NCBI GenBank assembly: GCA_036867785.1
Contig: CP145426.1
Span: forward strand, 186,001-250,000
Direction of reading: 5' to 3'
Origin: Plasmodiophora brassicae
Lineage: Eukaryota > Endomyxa: Phytomyxea > Phytomyxea > Plasmodiophorida
DNA length: 64,000 nucleotides
The notes under the pieces are model-generated. The model was not told where the DNA came from, ran no database searches, and worked only from the letters and a program-made list of their open reading frames with translations. The position numbers and the translations under genes were made by a program. Position 1 is the stretch's first letter. Every line of letters starts with the position of its first letter. Positions 1 to 10,745 of this stretch are shown one piece after another.

Positions 1-332
1 CAAGACTCCCGAATTACAAGGTCGCGGCCGCACCGCTTGCGGCGGTCGGTGCAGGAATATTGGTGAGCAATGTCCAGCGGCGACCAGCTGCCCGGGTGGG
101 ACCGCCCGTAACGATGCGCACGAGAGCGTTGGTGCTATCCGGCGCCGGTATGGGCACACTTGCTGCATTAGCAATGTCCTACCGTGATGCCCGATCGTTT
201 TCGCGCCATCGAGCCGACCCAGCTGCCCCATCGCCCTCCGGTGCTGCTAGCGTGTCGGTGCCGCCCCGCACCGCCTTCGACACGCTCGTCCTAGCCGCCA
301 CGGTACTGTCGTGGGCGTTCGTTTCGCTTTGA
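1..332 (+). CDS. 3' end of a gene: C-terminal membrane-protein fragment
   Basis: Frame 3 is open from the window edge to the stop at 330-332, so only the C-terminal ~109 residues are present. Two hydrophobic stretches are visible, one around LVLSGAGMGTLAALAM and one at the very C-terminus (LVLAATVLSWAFVSL), separated by a basic, Pro/Ser/Ala-rich linker. This suggests a multi-pass or tail-anchored membrane protein. No family motif is recognisable. The true start lies outside the window. Confidence 0.45.
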   Translation, partial: RLPNYKVAAAPLAAVGAGILVSNVQRRPAARVGPPVTMRTRALVLSGAGMGTLAALAMSYRDARSFSRHRADPAAPSPSGAASVSVPPRTAFDTLVLAATVLSWAFVSL

Positions 333-529
333 AGCATGCGAGTACAGTTCAGCGGTGGGTGGTGCTATTTCGGAATCATCAACGGGCGCAGCCAGGCCAG
401 TTTGCGGAGTAGCGCCCGGCCGGAGAGCTGCACTGCGGACTGCGCGGGGACGGCCCCGCGGCTGGTACTGTATCGTGCGGGGCGGGGGTAGGAGCACGGA
501 ACAGGGCACGCACACCGTACTGCTGCGCC

Positions 530-2677
530 ATGGGCAGGTACGCCGCTGGGCTACAGTGGCTGATCGGGTCCGCACTGCTCTGCGCCCGCCTTAGCGCTGT
601 CACGCTCGAGTCCAGCGACGGGGTCGCCCTCCACGTCGACACCAAGCGTGCGGTGGCCCATTCCGGACGGCTGCGCAGGCTGGTGGCCGGCGACCTTGGA
701 CGCCAGGGCGGCGCCAGTGTTGTCGTGGGGGGTGCCACCCGCGTCGAGTTAGGGCTGATCGTGGACTACATGAACAGGTTCGAGCCGGACCAGGACGCCG
801 ATCGCGCCATGGAATGGGTCCAGCACTGGTCCGGGACGGCCGACCTCACCGTAGAGAGCCGACTGCTGACGGCCGCCCACTACCTCCAGATGCGTTCGCT
901 CTTGGTCGCGATCGCGTCGACGAAGCGCACCTGGGTGGACATCGTGGCGCTGCGCGACCTGGTGCCCAGTGACACCATGCACGTTGTCGTGAACAACGCG
1001 CCCGGCGTCGTCCGCCTTCTGCAACTTGCCCGCACGAACCTGCTCAAGCCTGAGCTTGTCATCCATTTATACAACCTGCTCCTCACAGCTGGTGGCGTTC
1101 CTGAAGGCACGCGAAAGGCGCCCATCGAGGTTCGCCAGCGCCTGGCCACCGCGTACGCCGCCGAGCTTGTCGACGGTCTACTGGTCTTCGCCGCCGCCCA
1201 TGGCGAGCGTCTGGTCGTCGAGCTGCTGGTGACGGCGCCGTGCATCGACGTCAACCATCGTCACGGCCGCAGCAGGACGACCGCCCTGCATCGTGCCGCC
1301 AATCAAGGGTTCCTGGACATCGTCAACGTTCTGCTGCACGCGCCGGGGATCGACGTTAACGCCCGCGATGGGCACCGCATGACAGCGCTTCACCGCTGCC
1401 TGATGCACCAGGGCCGGTACGACATCATCGCGCTGCTGGTGCGTTTCCCCGGGATCGACGTCAACGCGCGTGAGACGCAACACGACTGGGCGCCCCTGCA
1501 CCGCGCCGTCGTGAACGGAGACGGCGACGCCGTCGCACGGCTGCTGGAGGTGCCCGCGATCGACGTCAACGCGGCCGACAGGTTCGGGCGGACGCCTCTG
1601 CACTGGGCCGCGTCCACCGGATGCGCTCGCATCGTCGCGATGCTGCTGCGCGCCCCCGGGGTGAACGTGAACGCGCGCGACCGGTCCCAGGCGTCGGCGT
1701 TGCACATGGCCGCGCGTGACGGCCACGCGCACGTCGCGAAGATGCTGCTGCTCAGGGCTGACGTCAACGCCCAGCAGGACTACATGCACTGGACGCCCCT
1801 GCACGTGGCCGTTCAGTACGGTTCCGCTGGAGTCGTCGACGTCCTGTTAGGCGTCGACGGTGTCGACGTGAACGCGCGCGACGTCAGGCGCAACACCCCG
1901 CTGCGCTTAGCGGTGACTGAGCGTCACGTGCATATCGTCGAATCGCTGCTGAAGGGGGCCTCTGAGGTCGACGTCAACGCGCGTGGCCTGGACGACTGGA
2001 CGGCGCTGCATGCGGCGGCCGATTCGGGGCATGCCGGCATCGTCAGGTTGCTGCTGGAGGCGCCCGGTGTTGCCGTTAATGCACCGGGTGACAGCAGCGC
2101 CAGGACAGCCCTGCACTGCGCTGCGAACCGAGGGCACGAGGTCGTCGTCGGGTTGCTGTTGAACGCCACCGGCACTGACGTCAACGCCTGCGACGCCGTC
2201 GGGAAGACGCCTCTGCATGACGCGGCGATTCGTGGCCATCGCCACGTTGTTGAATTGCTTCTGAACGCCCGTGGCGTCGACGTCAGCGTTGAAGACACGG
2301 CGACCGGGCGAACGGCGTCGGAGTCAGCCCGGGAGAACGGCCATGAGGACGTCGCGCTGATGCTGGACGACTACGCCAGGACGCTGTCGATGAAACAGGC
2401 GTCGGTGACCGGTACCTCGTCAAGCGGCATGGCGCGCGCGTACCACGACTACAGGAACAGGAGGGGCCCGCCGAATATGGTATCTCGCAAGTCATGGTTC
2501 CATGGCGAGGCCCGGTACCCAGCAACGTCGACGTATCGTACTGGGTGGGCGCCACATCTAGTTCGTCCCAGGTCGTCCATGCTGCTCCAGGTCCTTCGTT
2601 CCCCGCGATCGTCCCGCGTGTCGCTCCCTGCTGTTGTCCCCACCTTGTCATTCAGTTCGCAAATCGGCATGCGTTGA
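530..2677 (+). CDS. Signal-peptide SKP1-like domain + ankyrin-repeat protein
   Basis: An intronless 715-residue protein. The start is the ATG at 530, which gives a hydrophobic N-terminus (WLIGSALLCARLSA) typical of a signal peptide. Residues ~24-150 follow the SKP1/POZ pattern in order: an SSDG-xxxx-VD opening, SGxLRRL, LxxIVDYMNRF, a lone W, then LLTAAHYLQMRSLL and a final LRDL helix. Residues ~235-610 hold about eleven ankyrin repeats with TPLH/TALH cores and linkers of the GIDVNARD type. The last ~90 residues are basic and low in structure. SKP1 normally bridges cullin and F-box proteins in the cytosol, and ankyrins bind protein partners. A signal peptide on this combination is unexpected. 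The same architecture recurs at 47.5-48.9 kb. Whether the protein is secreted, ER-resident or host-targeted is not visible from sequence. Confidence 0.85.
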   Translation: MGRYAAGLQWLIGSALLCARLSAVTLESSDGVALHVDTKRAVAHSGRLRRLVAGDLGRQGGASVVVGGATRVELGLIVDYMNRFEPDQDADRAMEWVQHWSGTADLTVESRLLTAAHYLQMRSLLVAIASTKRTWVDIVALRDLVPSDTMHVVVNNAPGVVRLLQLARTNLLKPELVIHLYNLLLTAGGVPEGTRKAPIEVRQRLATAYAAELVDGLLVFAAAHGERLVVELLVTAPCIDVNHRHGRSRTTALHRAANQGFLDIVNVLLHAPGIDVNARDGHRMTALHRCLMHQGRYDIIALLVRFPGIDVNARETQHDWAPLHRAVVNGDGDAVARLLEVPAIDVNAADRFGRTPLHWAASTGCARIVAMLLRAPGVNVNARDRSQASALHMAARDGHAHVAKMLLLRADVNAQQDYMHWTPLHVAVQYGSAGVVDVLLGVDGVDVNARDVRRNTPLRLAVTERHVHIVESLLKGASEVDVNARGLDDWTALHAAADSGHAGIVRLLLEAPGVAVNAPGDSSARTALHCAANRGHEVVVGLLLNATGTDVNACDAVGKTPLHDAAIRGHRHVVELLLNARGVDVSVEDTATGRTASESARENGHEDVALMLDDYARTLSMKQASVTGTSSSGMARAYHDYRNRRGPPNMVSRKSWFHGEARYPATSTYRTGWAPHLVRPRSSMLLQVLRSPRSSRVSLPAVVPTLSFSSQIGMR

Positions 2678-2778
2678 CATTCATCATCCCCAGCTGCCTG
2701 TATATCAGTACTGTCGTGGGCCCATACAATGAATATCTGTCTGTTCCGCGCCCTGACACCGAGTGATCGACACTCAGC

Positions 2779-3145
2779 TTGCGCTCAGAATGCATTCCGT
2801 ACAGACGTTCCCTGAGCCCTATGGCTACCGCATCAGGGGCGGTGCTGCGAATGGAACCGAGTCGCCCAGAAATAGATTGCCTGGAAGCGAAGACGCAGGA
2901 GACTGCATTGCATTATGCCGTTCAAACGTTTCGTGGCCGGGCTTGTACCACGAAAGTTTTACTGAACGCCACCGCGATTAAGGTCGGCGCTCAAGATGTC
3001 GTCCACCAACAGACGCCCCTGGATCTTACCAGAGCTGAGAGCACTAGATGATCACTACCCCGAAATCGTGGCACTGCTGAGAGCAAGCCTGACATGGTGG
3101 GAAACATGCCTCGTTGCATTCCAGAGTCTGATCGGGCGTCAGTAA
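2779..3145 (+). pseudogene. Ankyrin-repeat gene fragment
   Basis: This stretch just after the SKP1-ankyrin gene encodes recognisable ankyrin pieces (ETALHYAVQ, VLLNATAIKV, QQTPLDL), then, in another frame, HYPEIVALLRASLTWWETCL. The latter resembles the C-terminal end of the secreted ankyrin gene at 5.6-7.1 kb (MLDAHAMATW...NTWWN). One frame change separates the two parts and no start region is seen. I read it as the decayed 3' end of another member of the family. Confidence 0.55.
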
Positions 3146-3178
3146 AGTTTGTTTGTCGAATAGCCCCACGTTCGCTAC

Positions 3179-3850
3179 CGATGGCGGCCGAGGCGTGCGA
3201 AGCCTGCCGGCCGCGGATGGCGGGAAACACGACGTCTCCCGCCCATTGGAGACGACGCCGAATGTCCTCGTAGGTGACGACGGCGTCTTGAGTGCCTGTG
3301 TGGTCAGTGATCAGGTCGGCACGACGCGTAAACATGACGGAGAAGGCGTCCGAGCCGAGGATCGTCGCCTCCTTAATGTCGTAGTAGAGTTGAGCAGCGG
3401 GGACATACCGGTCCCATGCACGGTCGTCTGCTCAAGAAACTCCTCGATGCAGAAGACGGTTCATGGGACCGGTATGTCCCCGCTGCTCAACTCTACTACG
3501 ACATTAAGGAGGCGACGATCCTCGGCTCGGACGCCTTCTCCGTCATGTTTACGCGTCGTGCCAACCTGCTCACTGACCACACAGGCACTCAAGACGCTGT
3601 CGTCACCTACGAGGACATTCGACGTCGTCTTCAATGGGCGGGAGACGTCGTGTTTCCCGCCGTCCGCGGCCGGCAGGCTTCGCACGCCTCGGCCGCCATC
3701 GCTCAGTTTGCGCGTCGTCACCGCATCCTGCCTGACGACCCGTTCCCCCATCGGCACCATGGCCATGATGAAGGACCATACGCGCAGTGACAAGATGGCG
3801 CCTCAGTATGGGGGCCCGTTCCGCGTTCTGCGCCTCCTTCTTCTTGAGCG
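3179..3850. mobile_element. Ty3-like integrase fossil with inverted duplication
   Basis: The plus strand from ~3416 to ~3850 encodes a Ty3/gypsy-like integrase C-terminal region (pattern WDRYVPAAQLYYD, FSVMFTRRAN, then APQYGGPFRV). The bases at 3179-3418 are a near-perfect inverted copy of 3462-3701 with a 43-base spacer, so the same piece is also read on the minus strand. Only fragments remain and the element is broken in several places. LTRs were not found. Confidence 0.6.
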
Positions 3851-3888
3851 CCTTGAGTGTATGGCAGTCAGCCGTGTTGTGGCCAGAG

Positions 3889-4826
3889 CTAGCTCTCGTG
3901 GTGGGCGCACCATTTCTTGGCGGTGTTCGTGGCGCCTGCGTTGGTGCTGGATGTAGCGCTCGCCTTTGGATCCTTGCCTGTCGTGGCGCCGACCGCTTGC
4001 CCTTGCACCCCTTGGTGCTCGTCGGCGTGCAACGTTGTGAGCGCGTTCACGATGGCGCGCTCTGAGCGGACCGACTCTGGTCGTGCGCACTTCAGGACCT
4101 TCAGGTTGTCCTGGGTCTTGGCAGGCAGTCGCAGCGTGAAGTGCTTCACGCGGCTTCGTGCGTCAGGGTCCTGCTCAGCGAGGCGCATGACCTTCAGGTA
4201 CCGGTCCGCGAACGCCAACACGCTCTCCTTCACCCCCATCGCGATGCTCTCATACGCCTCCTGGTGCAGGGCGAGGATGTCGGAGTCCAGGTAGTGGCCG
4301 AGGAAGCGCTCGCGCGCCTCGCTCCACGTCAGGTCTGCGTCTGACGACGCATTGAGTGCCTGTACGTAGCGCGCCTTGGGGTACCCGGCCGTGGGCTTCG
4401 AGGCGGTCCTCGAACTGCGCGACCATGTCGTGAGCGGATTGGTCGTCCGGCGCTTGAACGTCGGCAGGTTGCTGGGCATCGAGACCGGCCTGGTGGCCTG
4501 GGTTGCTTCCGCGAATTCGCGGAAGCAAGCGCCACCGCGTTGCATGCGTCCCGCACGCTGGCGAGCAAATCTTTCAGCTACTCGATCTCCCTCTTGAGGG
4601 ACGTAATGGCGCTCGCAGGCGGCGTCACGTCGTCGTCGGCGAACAGCTCGTTCAGCCGGCGGAGCTTGTGGTGATCCGTCGCTCGAGTGTTGCGAGGGGT
4701 GCCCGTCACCGGGACGGGGCTTCTGCTGCCTGACGCGGATTCAGGGCTTGACGAGCTTGGCGAGGCCAACTCGGGATCAGCGCCGCCAGCGGGTTCCACT
4801 GGTGGAAGCTCGGGCGTGCCAGACAT
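3889..4826 (-). mobile_element. Ty3-like gag fossil
   Basis: The minus strand carries a gag-like region: a helical capsid-type segment (WSEARERFLGHYL, then a stretch with FADRYLKVMRLAEQDPDAR) and, near its end, a CxxH...H-C zinc-binding pattern that continues toward 3800. It lies head to head with the integrase pieces at 3.2-3.8 kb, so the two need not come from one intact insertion. It is broken, and no LTR or target duplication was recognised. Confidence 0.55.
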
Positions 4827-4830
4827 CGGA

Positions 4831-5612
4831 CTTGTGACACTGTGACGTGACTCTGTGCGGATCTGGGCACACGATCAGGAACGCGTGCTGGGTGCGCTCG
4901 GCATGACAGCATGACTATATATATCGAAGCCAATGGTGACCCGTCTGCAGCTGGCGGCGCACGGCCCGCTCACGAAACAGGACAGTGGTGATTTCCGTTT
5001 CGAAATCGAAGCTAGCCGTGGTGCCAGAAATGCTACAGTACGGTTCTGACGGACGCGCTGACCTTCTCATTACAAAGAGTCGCTCCAAGTGCCTCCGACG
5101 ATCTCCTCCTTAGCGGACGTCGTGGTCAGTGGGGTTCTGGTCTCCATGCCGTTGGATTCCACATCGGAGTCAATCTTCTTCCGTTTCTGCTTGCAGGTGA
5201 CTCCTTTCGCGACGCAGCAAAATCGTTCGCAGATAGCGAATGCAGGGCTTAATTAAAGCGACGAGCCTCTCGAGCGGGTATGTATCTCCCGGGAATGGGC
5301 GGGTGCGCGCGTGCGGCCATACGCTAGATTCGTCCGAAGCAGGAAGGGTGCGCAACTGCTGTCAGCTGTGCGGCACGCGCGCACAAAGGTCCCCGTGACT
5401 GTAGAGACAATTATTGCGTCTCCCCGCCACTGGTAAGAAATGCCGTGGTTTTGCAGCCAAACCGCTACTCGCGTCCTGCGTCCACGCCCTGGCGAAATGC
5501 GCAGTGAACGTACTGCGGACTGCACGCCGCCGGCCGGGCTGCGTTCCTGAGATTGCCAGTCTCCTAGCGCGCGACAGCTGCAGACCGCGACGACGACCGC
5601 AAACGATCAAAG
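4831..5612. other. Intergenic, no gene recognised
   Basis: About 780 bp between the gag fossil and the next ankyrin gene. Short open frames exist on both strands but none shows a domain or a credible start. It presumably holds the promoter of the gene at 5613. Confidence 0.4.
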
Positions 5613-7129
5613 ATGTCCATCGGCAACTTGATTCCGTCCAGCACGATACTGCTACTGCTGATCAACGTCGCGCGCGTCTGTCGCGTCGGCGAAGCTGCAG
5701 GGCCTCAGGCGCCCGATACCGGGGGCTTCGGCTCGTCAAACCACGGCAACGGTACCACCCTGGCGCTGCAGCCCTTCCTGGACGTCATTGAGAAAATCGG
5801 ATTCGGTGGGGTAGGGATGCCCATAACGTATGCCGTACCTAAACCAGTATCATTGACTTGTCGCAATAGGCCGCTGATTGCAGAGTCGACGGAGCCGGGC
5901 GGAGTACTGTCCAGACGGCGGATACGTATGCAGAGCGCGGTCGAATGCTGACCACTGCTCTGGCGAAGGTCATCGAATTGTCGAATCGTATGGGAGGCGG
6001 TGCCGACGCCGCCAAGAGCATCGGCAGCATTGCAGCCCGCATCATCACGGAAAAGACAAACGTTCCTGTGGAGGCGGTTCTGCTCTCGGCCATTCTCGAC
6101 AAAGACGAAGCGGTTGTCGAGGCTTTGGCGAGGGCACCCGGAATCGACGTGAACAGGCGTGCACATCGTTTCGACAGGAAAACGCTCCTGCATTACGCGT
6201 TCGAGCAGGGCAGCCCGAAGATCTTCAGGTCATTGCTGAATGCGCCCGGTATTGACGTCAATGCTTGTGACAGGGACCTGGAAACGGTCCTACATTACTG
6301 GAGCAAACAAGGGCGGCTTGACGAAACGGCCATGGCTTTGCTTAACGCCACCGGACTGGACATCAACGCCCGTGCCGAGCACCTGAACTGGACTGCGTTG
6401 CACTCCCTCGTGCACAGTGGGAGCACTAGCGCGGTCAAGGCCATATTGACGCACCCGGGAATCGATGTCAACGCGCCCGATGAGTTTGGGTACACCCCCA
6501 TGCACTGGGCCGCCCTCCAAGGACACGAGCAAATCGTGGCGATGCTGCTGAACGCCACAGGCATCGACGTCCACCCGCGATGCAATTTCCAGTCTCCGTT
6601 GCGTAAAGCAGTCGAACGTCGCCGGATCCCGGTCATCAAATTGCTTCTGGCGCACCCGGACACCCGCGTCAACGCCCTCGAGGACGGGTTTTCGTGTCTC
6701 TATGTGGCCGTCAGGAAAGGATATCACGACGTCGTCGAGCTGCTGCTCAACGCTACCGGAATTGACGTCAACATTGCTTCCCGCGGGACCAAAGAGACGG
6801 CGATGCATGTCGCCGCGTCCACTGGGCGCCTTAGCATGATCAAGACCCTGCTCGCTGCACCTGGCATCAAGGTCAACGCACGCGACAGGCGCCTGTGGTC
6901 GCCACTACATCATGCGGTGCATTCTGACCGGCTTACTATTGTCCAAGCTCTCCTGGAAGATCGCCGCGTCAACTCGAATGCGAAAGACATGTACGGGCGC
7001 AAGCCAGCAGCCCTGGCCAGGCAGGGCCGAAATCACGCGATCGCAGAGATGCTGGATGCCCATGCGATGGCTACCTGGTCGCTGCGGTCGTGCTGGAACA
7101 CCTGGTGGAATCCTGCCGCCGACCGCTGA
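5613..7129 (+). CDS. Signal-peptide ankyrin-repeat protein (2 exons)
   Basis: Exon 1 is 5613-5827 and exon 2 is 5884-7129. The 56-bp intron begins GTATGC and ends TTGCAG, and joining keeps one frame of 486 residues. The N-terminus (STILLLLINVARVC) is a signal-peptide-like segment. About 120 residues without a recognised domain follow, then roughly eight to nine ankyrin repeats of the same GIDVNA-type as the gene at 530 (WTALHSLV, YTPMHWAALQ, WSPLHHAV). There is no SKP1-like domain, so it is a different architecture of the same family. The shared repeat style and tandem placement with 530-2677 and the fragment at 2779 suggest local duplication. Partner and destination are unknown. Confidence 0.8.
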
Positions 7130-7624
7130 GTTTCCTTTCATGTGTGCTGGTCAAATAAACAGACCAGCGAATCGGGTTGTCATCCAGTTTGTTAAATTGC
7201 GACTGTAGAAATTGCGATACCCAGCACGCCTAAACCTAAGCCAGCTGGTGCAGTACGCTCAGGAGTCTGTGGTGCGTTTCGAACGGCAGAACGTCTCCTC
7301 GAGGCTCTATTGCGAGACGACCGGGCATCATTGCGAGATGACGACAATGCGGGTCATCGTGGGCTACCTACCCTTCGCAGTCACCGCAGGGCCACCAGCA
7401 GTTAGAGCGGTCTACCGGAATGGGCCTGCAACCATATATCCGTGTTCCACGTGGTTGAGGGCCCGTCCCAAGCGCGCCGTGTCGTCGTGTCTTTGTCCCG
7501 GTCCGCAGCAACAACAGCAGGGGCAGGCGCCACTAACCCATCGCCGTCAAGGCGGGCGTTGATGCGGGCGAAGGCGGGCCCGGTCGTCATGGGTGCGGAT
7601 GCCCTTCATTGAATACGCACGCCG
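7130..7624. other. Intergenic, no clear gene
   Basis: Contains a short glutamine-codon run near 7508 (CAGCAACAACAGCAG). The minus strand at 7402-7590 is open and could be a downstream exon of the SSXT gene, but I found no convincing splice pair. Confidence 0.3.
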
Positions 7625-7840
7625 TCATGGTTGAACATCGGCGATAGCGGCCAGGTACATGAGGTTGTCCAGCGCGCGCTCCTGGTACCGGGCCGCCTCC
7701 ATCAGCGCGCCCTTGTTCTGCAGGTCGACGACCGCCTCGATCAGCAGCGCGTTCTCGTCCAGGTACTGCTGGATCAGGTCCCGGGTCAGCGGCGTCGATG
7801 GGCGCAGCGTCTTTGCCGGCGCCGGCGCACCCGCGTTCAT
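7625..7840 (-). CDS. SSXT-domain protein (SS18/GIF-like)
   Basis: A 71-residue reading frame that is almost entirely one SSXT domain. The signature LIQQYLDENALLIEAV, then LQNKGALMEAARYQER and LDNLMYLAAIADVQP, lines up along its length with animal SS18 and plant GIF N-termini. SS18-type proteins are coactivator subunits of SWI/SNF (BAF) chromatin remodelling complexes. The usual Q/G/P-rich C-terminal tail is missing or sits in a downstream exon I could not define. It is divergently arranged with the TFIIB-like gene (start 7960), leaving a ~120-bp shared promoter region. Domain call is strong; gene end is less sure. Confidence 0.75.
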   Translation of the reverse strand: MNAGAPAPAKTLRPSTPLTRDLIQQYLDENALLIEAVVDLQNKGALMEAARYQERALDNLMYLAAIADVQP

Positions 7841-7959
7841 CAGTCACGCGCACCCCGCCGTCCAGGACCCCGTGACTGACGTCTCTGCAGCCGCGGCCAC
7901 TGATTATTTATGGAACTCGCCGCTGTACGCGGGAGCTACACATCCGGCACAGTGACACA

Positions 7960-9052
7960 GTGACTACTGTAACGCGAACGCGTCCTGTCCCCCCGCCCCG
8001 CCCCCGTTTTGGTCACGCAGCCGACGTGGAACTGCATCGCCGCGCCATTCGTTTTTCGTCACTGGACGACCTGATGGTGCGGCGTGCGGGTGACGTCGCC
8101 GAGTGCGGCAGCGCCGACGCGCTGGAGCGGTGCGTCGTCAGGCTGGGGCGGTACGCGGGCGACGCCGACGGCGGTGCCGTACGGGAGCGGGTGACGAGGG
8201 ATGCGCTGGCGATGGCGGCGCTGTCGCGCGGCGACGGTCTGCCTCGGGCGTTGCTGCGGGCCCAGTCGCTCGTGCGAACGCGGCGGTCCGGCGAGCCGAT
8301 GTCGAACGACGCGCTGGCGCTATCGGCGTTCTGCCTGGCGTGTCTGCTGCACGGCGTGGCCGAGGTTGCTGATTGCGCTGTCGCGCGGGAAAACGGCGAC
8401 GCTGAGGAGGTGCGGTGCACGATCCTGACGGAGGTGGCGTTCGCCTGGTGGTGCCACCCCGGTGTGAACCCCGACTCAATCGTCAGCCTGCACGCGGTCT
8501 GCACGTTGCTGCGCATGGGCTCGCCCGCGCGTGCCGTTGCTTCCGAGATTGTGTACGGACGGTGGCGTATGCGACCGGTGCACTGATGCGGGGAGCGCTC
8601 ATGTGTCGCTGATCAGGATGAACATCGAACGGGAAGGGCTTCGAGGACGGCACTCGCCACACAGCCTGGCGGCGGTCGCTGTGATCCGCACCTGCGAACT
8701 TCTCTGCCTGCACCCGACCATGACGCAGCAGCAATTCTGCAACCTGCTCGATGGTTCGTCGCATCCTTGTCGCATCCAGGCCTATCTCGCTGACTGGTCG
8801 CCAGTGACGGATAACACCATCCGGGGGATCCTGAGGACGTTGTCGTCCAAGTGGGAGCGTCTGGACCCAGAGCGTTTGCGATTACCAAAGCCAATCTGGC
8901 TACGCGAGTACCCACGCCCGTCTCGTGTCCTGTCCCGAGGCGGACACGTGATTGCGCCTGCCGTCCCCGAAATCGTTCGCCCTGCATTCACGTTCGAGGA
9001 CGCCATCGCGTTCCACCACCGCACGCGGCAGCATCTGCCCCCGTCGTCGTAA
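7960..9052 (+). CDS. TFIIB-like general transcription factor (two cyclin folds)
   Basis: Exon 1 is 7960-8552, intron 8553-8616 (GTACGG...ATCAG), exon 2 is 8617-9052, giving 342 residues in one frame. Two cyclin-type repeats are visible: the first around SNDALALSAFCLACLLHGV and the second around GRHSPHSLAAVAVIRTCELL, followed by SPVTDNTIRGILRTL. These match the GRSP-xx-AAAAIY and TIR helices of TFIIB/BRF proteins. The family positions RNA polymerase at TBP-bound promoters. The N-terminal zinc ribbon expected in TFIIB is absent: the protein begins with a Pro/Arg-rich tail with no CxxC pairs. It could be a divergent TFIIB/BRF paralogue or lack an upstream exon. Confidence 0.65.
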
Positions 9053-9351
9053 CAACAGGATGGCGTCGGTTCCGCCCAAAGCAATGCATCGCTGGCTTGT
9101 CGTAGACGGAGGTGGCTCACAGTCGAACGAGCGCCTCAAAAACGGACCCCTACGTTGCCGCGGCCACATGGTTGGCTGGAGAATGTCGAGGAGGTGGATG
9201 TCGTCGGTTACCGGTCGCGCCGCGGGTTCGATGGAAGAGCTGCGGCGCGTTCTACCGATCACGCTCGATATTCACCGCCTCCGGGGCCTGCCAGCGTCAG
9301 CGATCCCGTCGGTCGCGTATCACCCCGAGTAAGCGCTTCACGCGATGATGA

Positions 9352-10648
9352 TTGCGACCCGAAGCCCGAGTTTCACGTTGTGTCAGCGCTCCCGAACGGT
9401 CGTCGTTAGCATCCCGAATCCGTGTTCGGCTGCCCTTGTCCACATCGCCTGAGCTCCGCGAGCAGTATGCCCTGTTCGGGAGCCCACACTTGCTGCGGCT
9501 CGGGCGCGTTCTCGAGGATCTTGATGGCATTGCTGGTAAGCGCACGTCGACAGATTCGTGGCGTCGTTCATTTGGGCGCCGGCAGGTGATATCGCATACC
9601 GTCACGCGGGCCAGGGTTCGTCATCGATCGTGACCGCCTGCATGGACCGGATGGCGCTGTTCCACCGTATGTCGACGAACGACGACCTGGAGATCGACGG
9701 CGCCGTCACGTGGGTCGGCACGACGTCGCTCAATATCGACCTGGTCGTTCGCTCCGTCTGCGCCGACAGAGCAGCGACACCGTTAGGTGGCCCTCGCCGA
9801 GTCGTCGCCCGGACACAGATCTATGGGGGCTGACGATCCGCGCGTAGCGAAATCGTCGTTTCTGATGGTCAGCCGCACCAAGGAGCAGAACAACGGCGTC
9901 CCCGTACCGAAGCTGGTCCCGGCCGATGCTGAGGAATCGGAACGGTTCCGCCAGGTGCAGCAGCGTCGTTCCCATCGAGGCAGGCCAGTAAGTCGTACTA
10001 GGACCCGACGTGCTCGGCTGTGCCCGTCTGCAGATTCGTAACGCGCGTCTCACAGGCGCGGGCCTGTGCCCCGGGTCTGTCTGGTCCCGAAGCCGCCCTG
10101 ATCGATGAACTTCACAAGTCCCGCCTCGAATCACCGGACGGGTTCGTCTGGCAACGCGACGCGTCGGACGCCAGGACGCTGCTGATGCACAGCCAGTCTC
10201 GGAACATGCACGTGCCGAACGCCGTTTGCACACTCAGCCGTATGGCCTAACACGTCGCTCTCGGTCCAGATACGGGCGCATCTTTGGCGGATACCTGATG
10301 GCGCAGGCCTACGAACTCGCATGGCTGACGACCTACAAGCTGGCGAGGGCCATGCCGACCCCGACGTTCATCGACGACGTCACGTTCATCCGCCCCGTCG
10401 AGATCGCCTCGGTCGTGACGATGAACGCCCGAGTCGTGTACGCGTCGACGACCGAGGCGCTCGTCGACGTCGAGGCCATCGTCCAGCAGCCGGCCACCGG
10501 CGAATCCGTCCTGACGAACACGTTCCATTTCGGATTCGACGTCGGGCCCCGCTGCCGCCCGGTCGTCCCCGACTCGTACCGCGAAATCCTGAGCTTCGCC
10601 GAAGGCAGGCGCCGGTTCCAGCAGTGCCAGGCGGGATTGTCGTCGTGA
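9352..10648 (+). CDS. Acyl-CoA thioesterase, ACOT9-like (double HotDog)
   Basis: Conserved blocks in order match mitochondrial ACOT9: PELREQYALFGS with LGRVLEDLDGIAG (to 9535), SSSIVTACMDRMALF and GAVTWVGTTSLNID (9586-9743), SSFLMVSRTKE (9787-9987), an inter-domain helix (10056-10211), then YGRIFGGYLMAQAYELAW and FIDDVTFIRPVEIAS to the stop at 10648. Introns 9536-9585, 9744-9786 and 9988-10055 are supported by frame. The last junction (near 10212-10269) did not resolve cleanly, and the N-terminal exon upstream of ~9420 is uncertain. The family hydrolyses acyl-CoA to free acid and CoA, usually in mitochondria. It ends just before the SET gene on the same strand. Confidence 0.75.
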
Positions 10649-10745
10649 AATGCACACCCCCACCCCATCCCCCCGTTTGCCGGCGTCGTCCCGGGCGTCG
10701 TTCGCCGCGCTGCTGCGATACGTCGTATACGCCCGCCATATCCGC

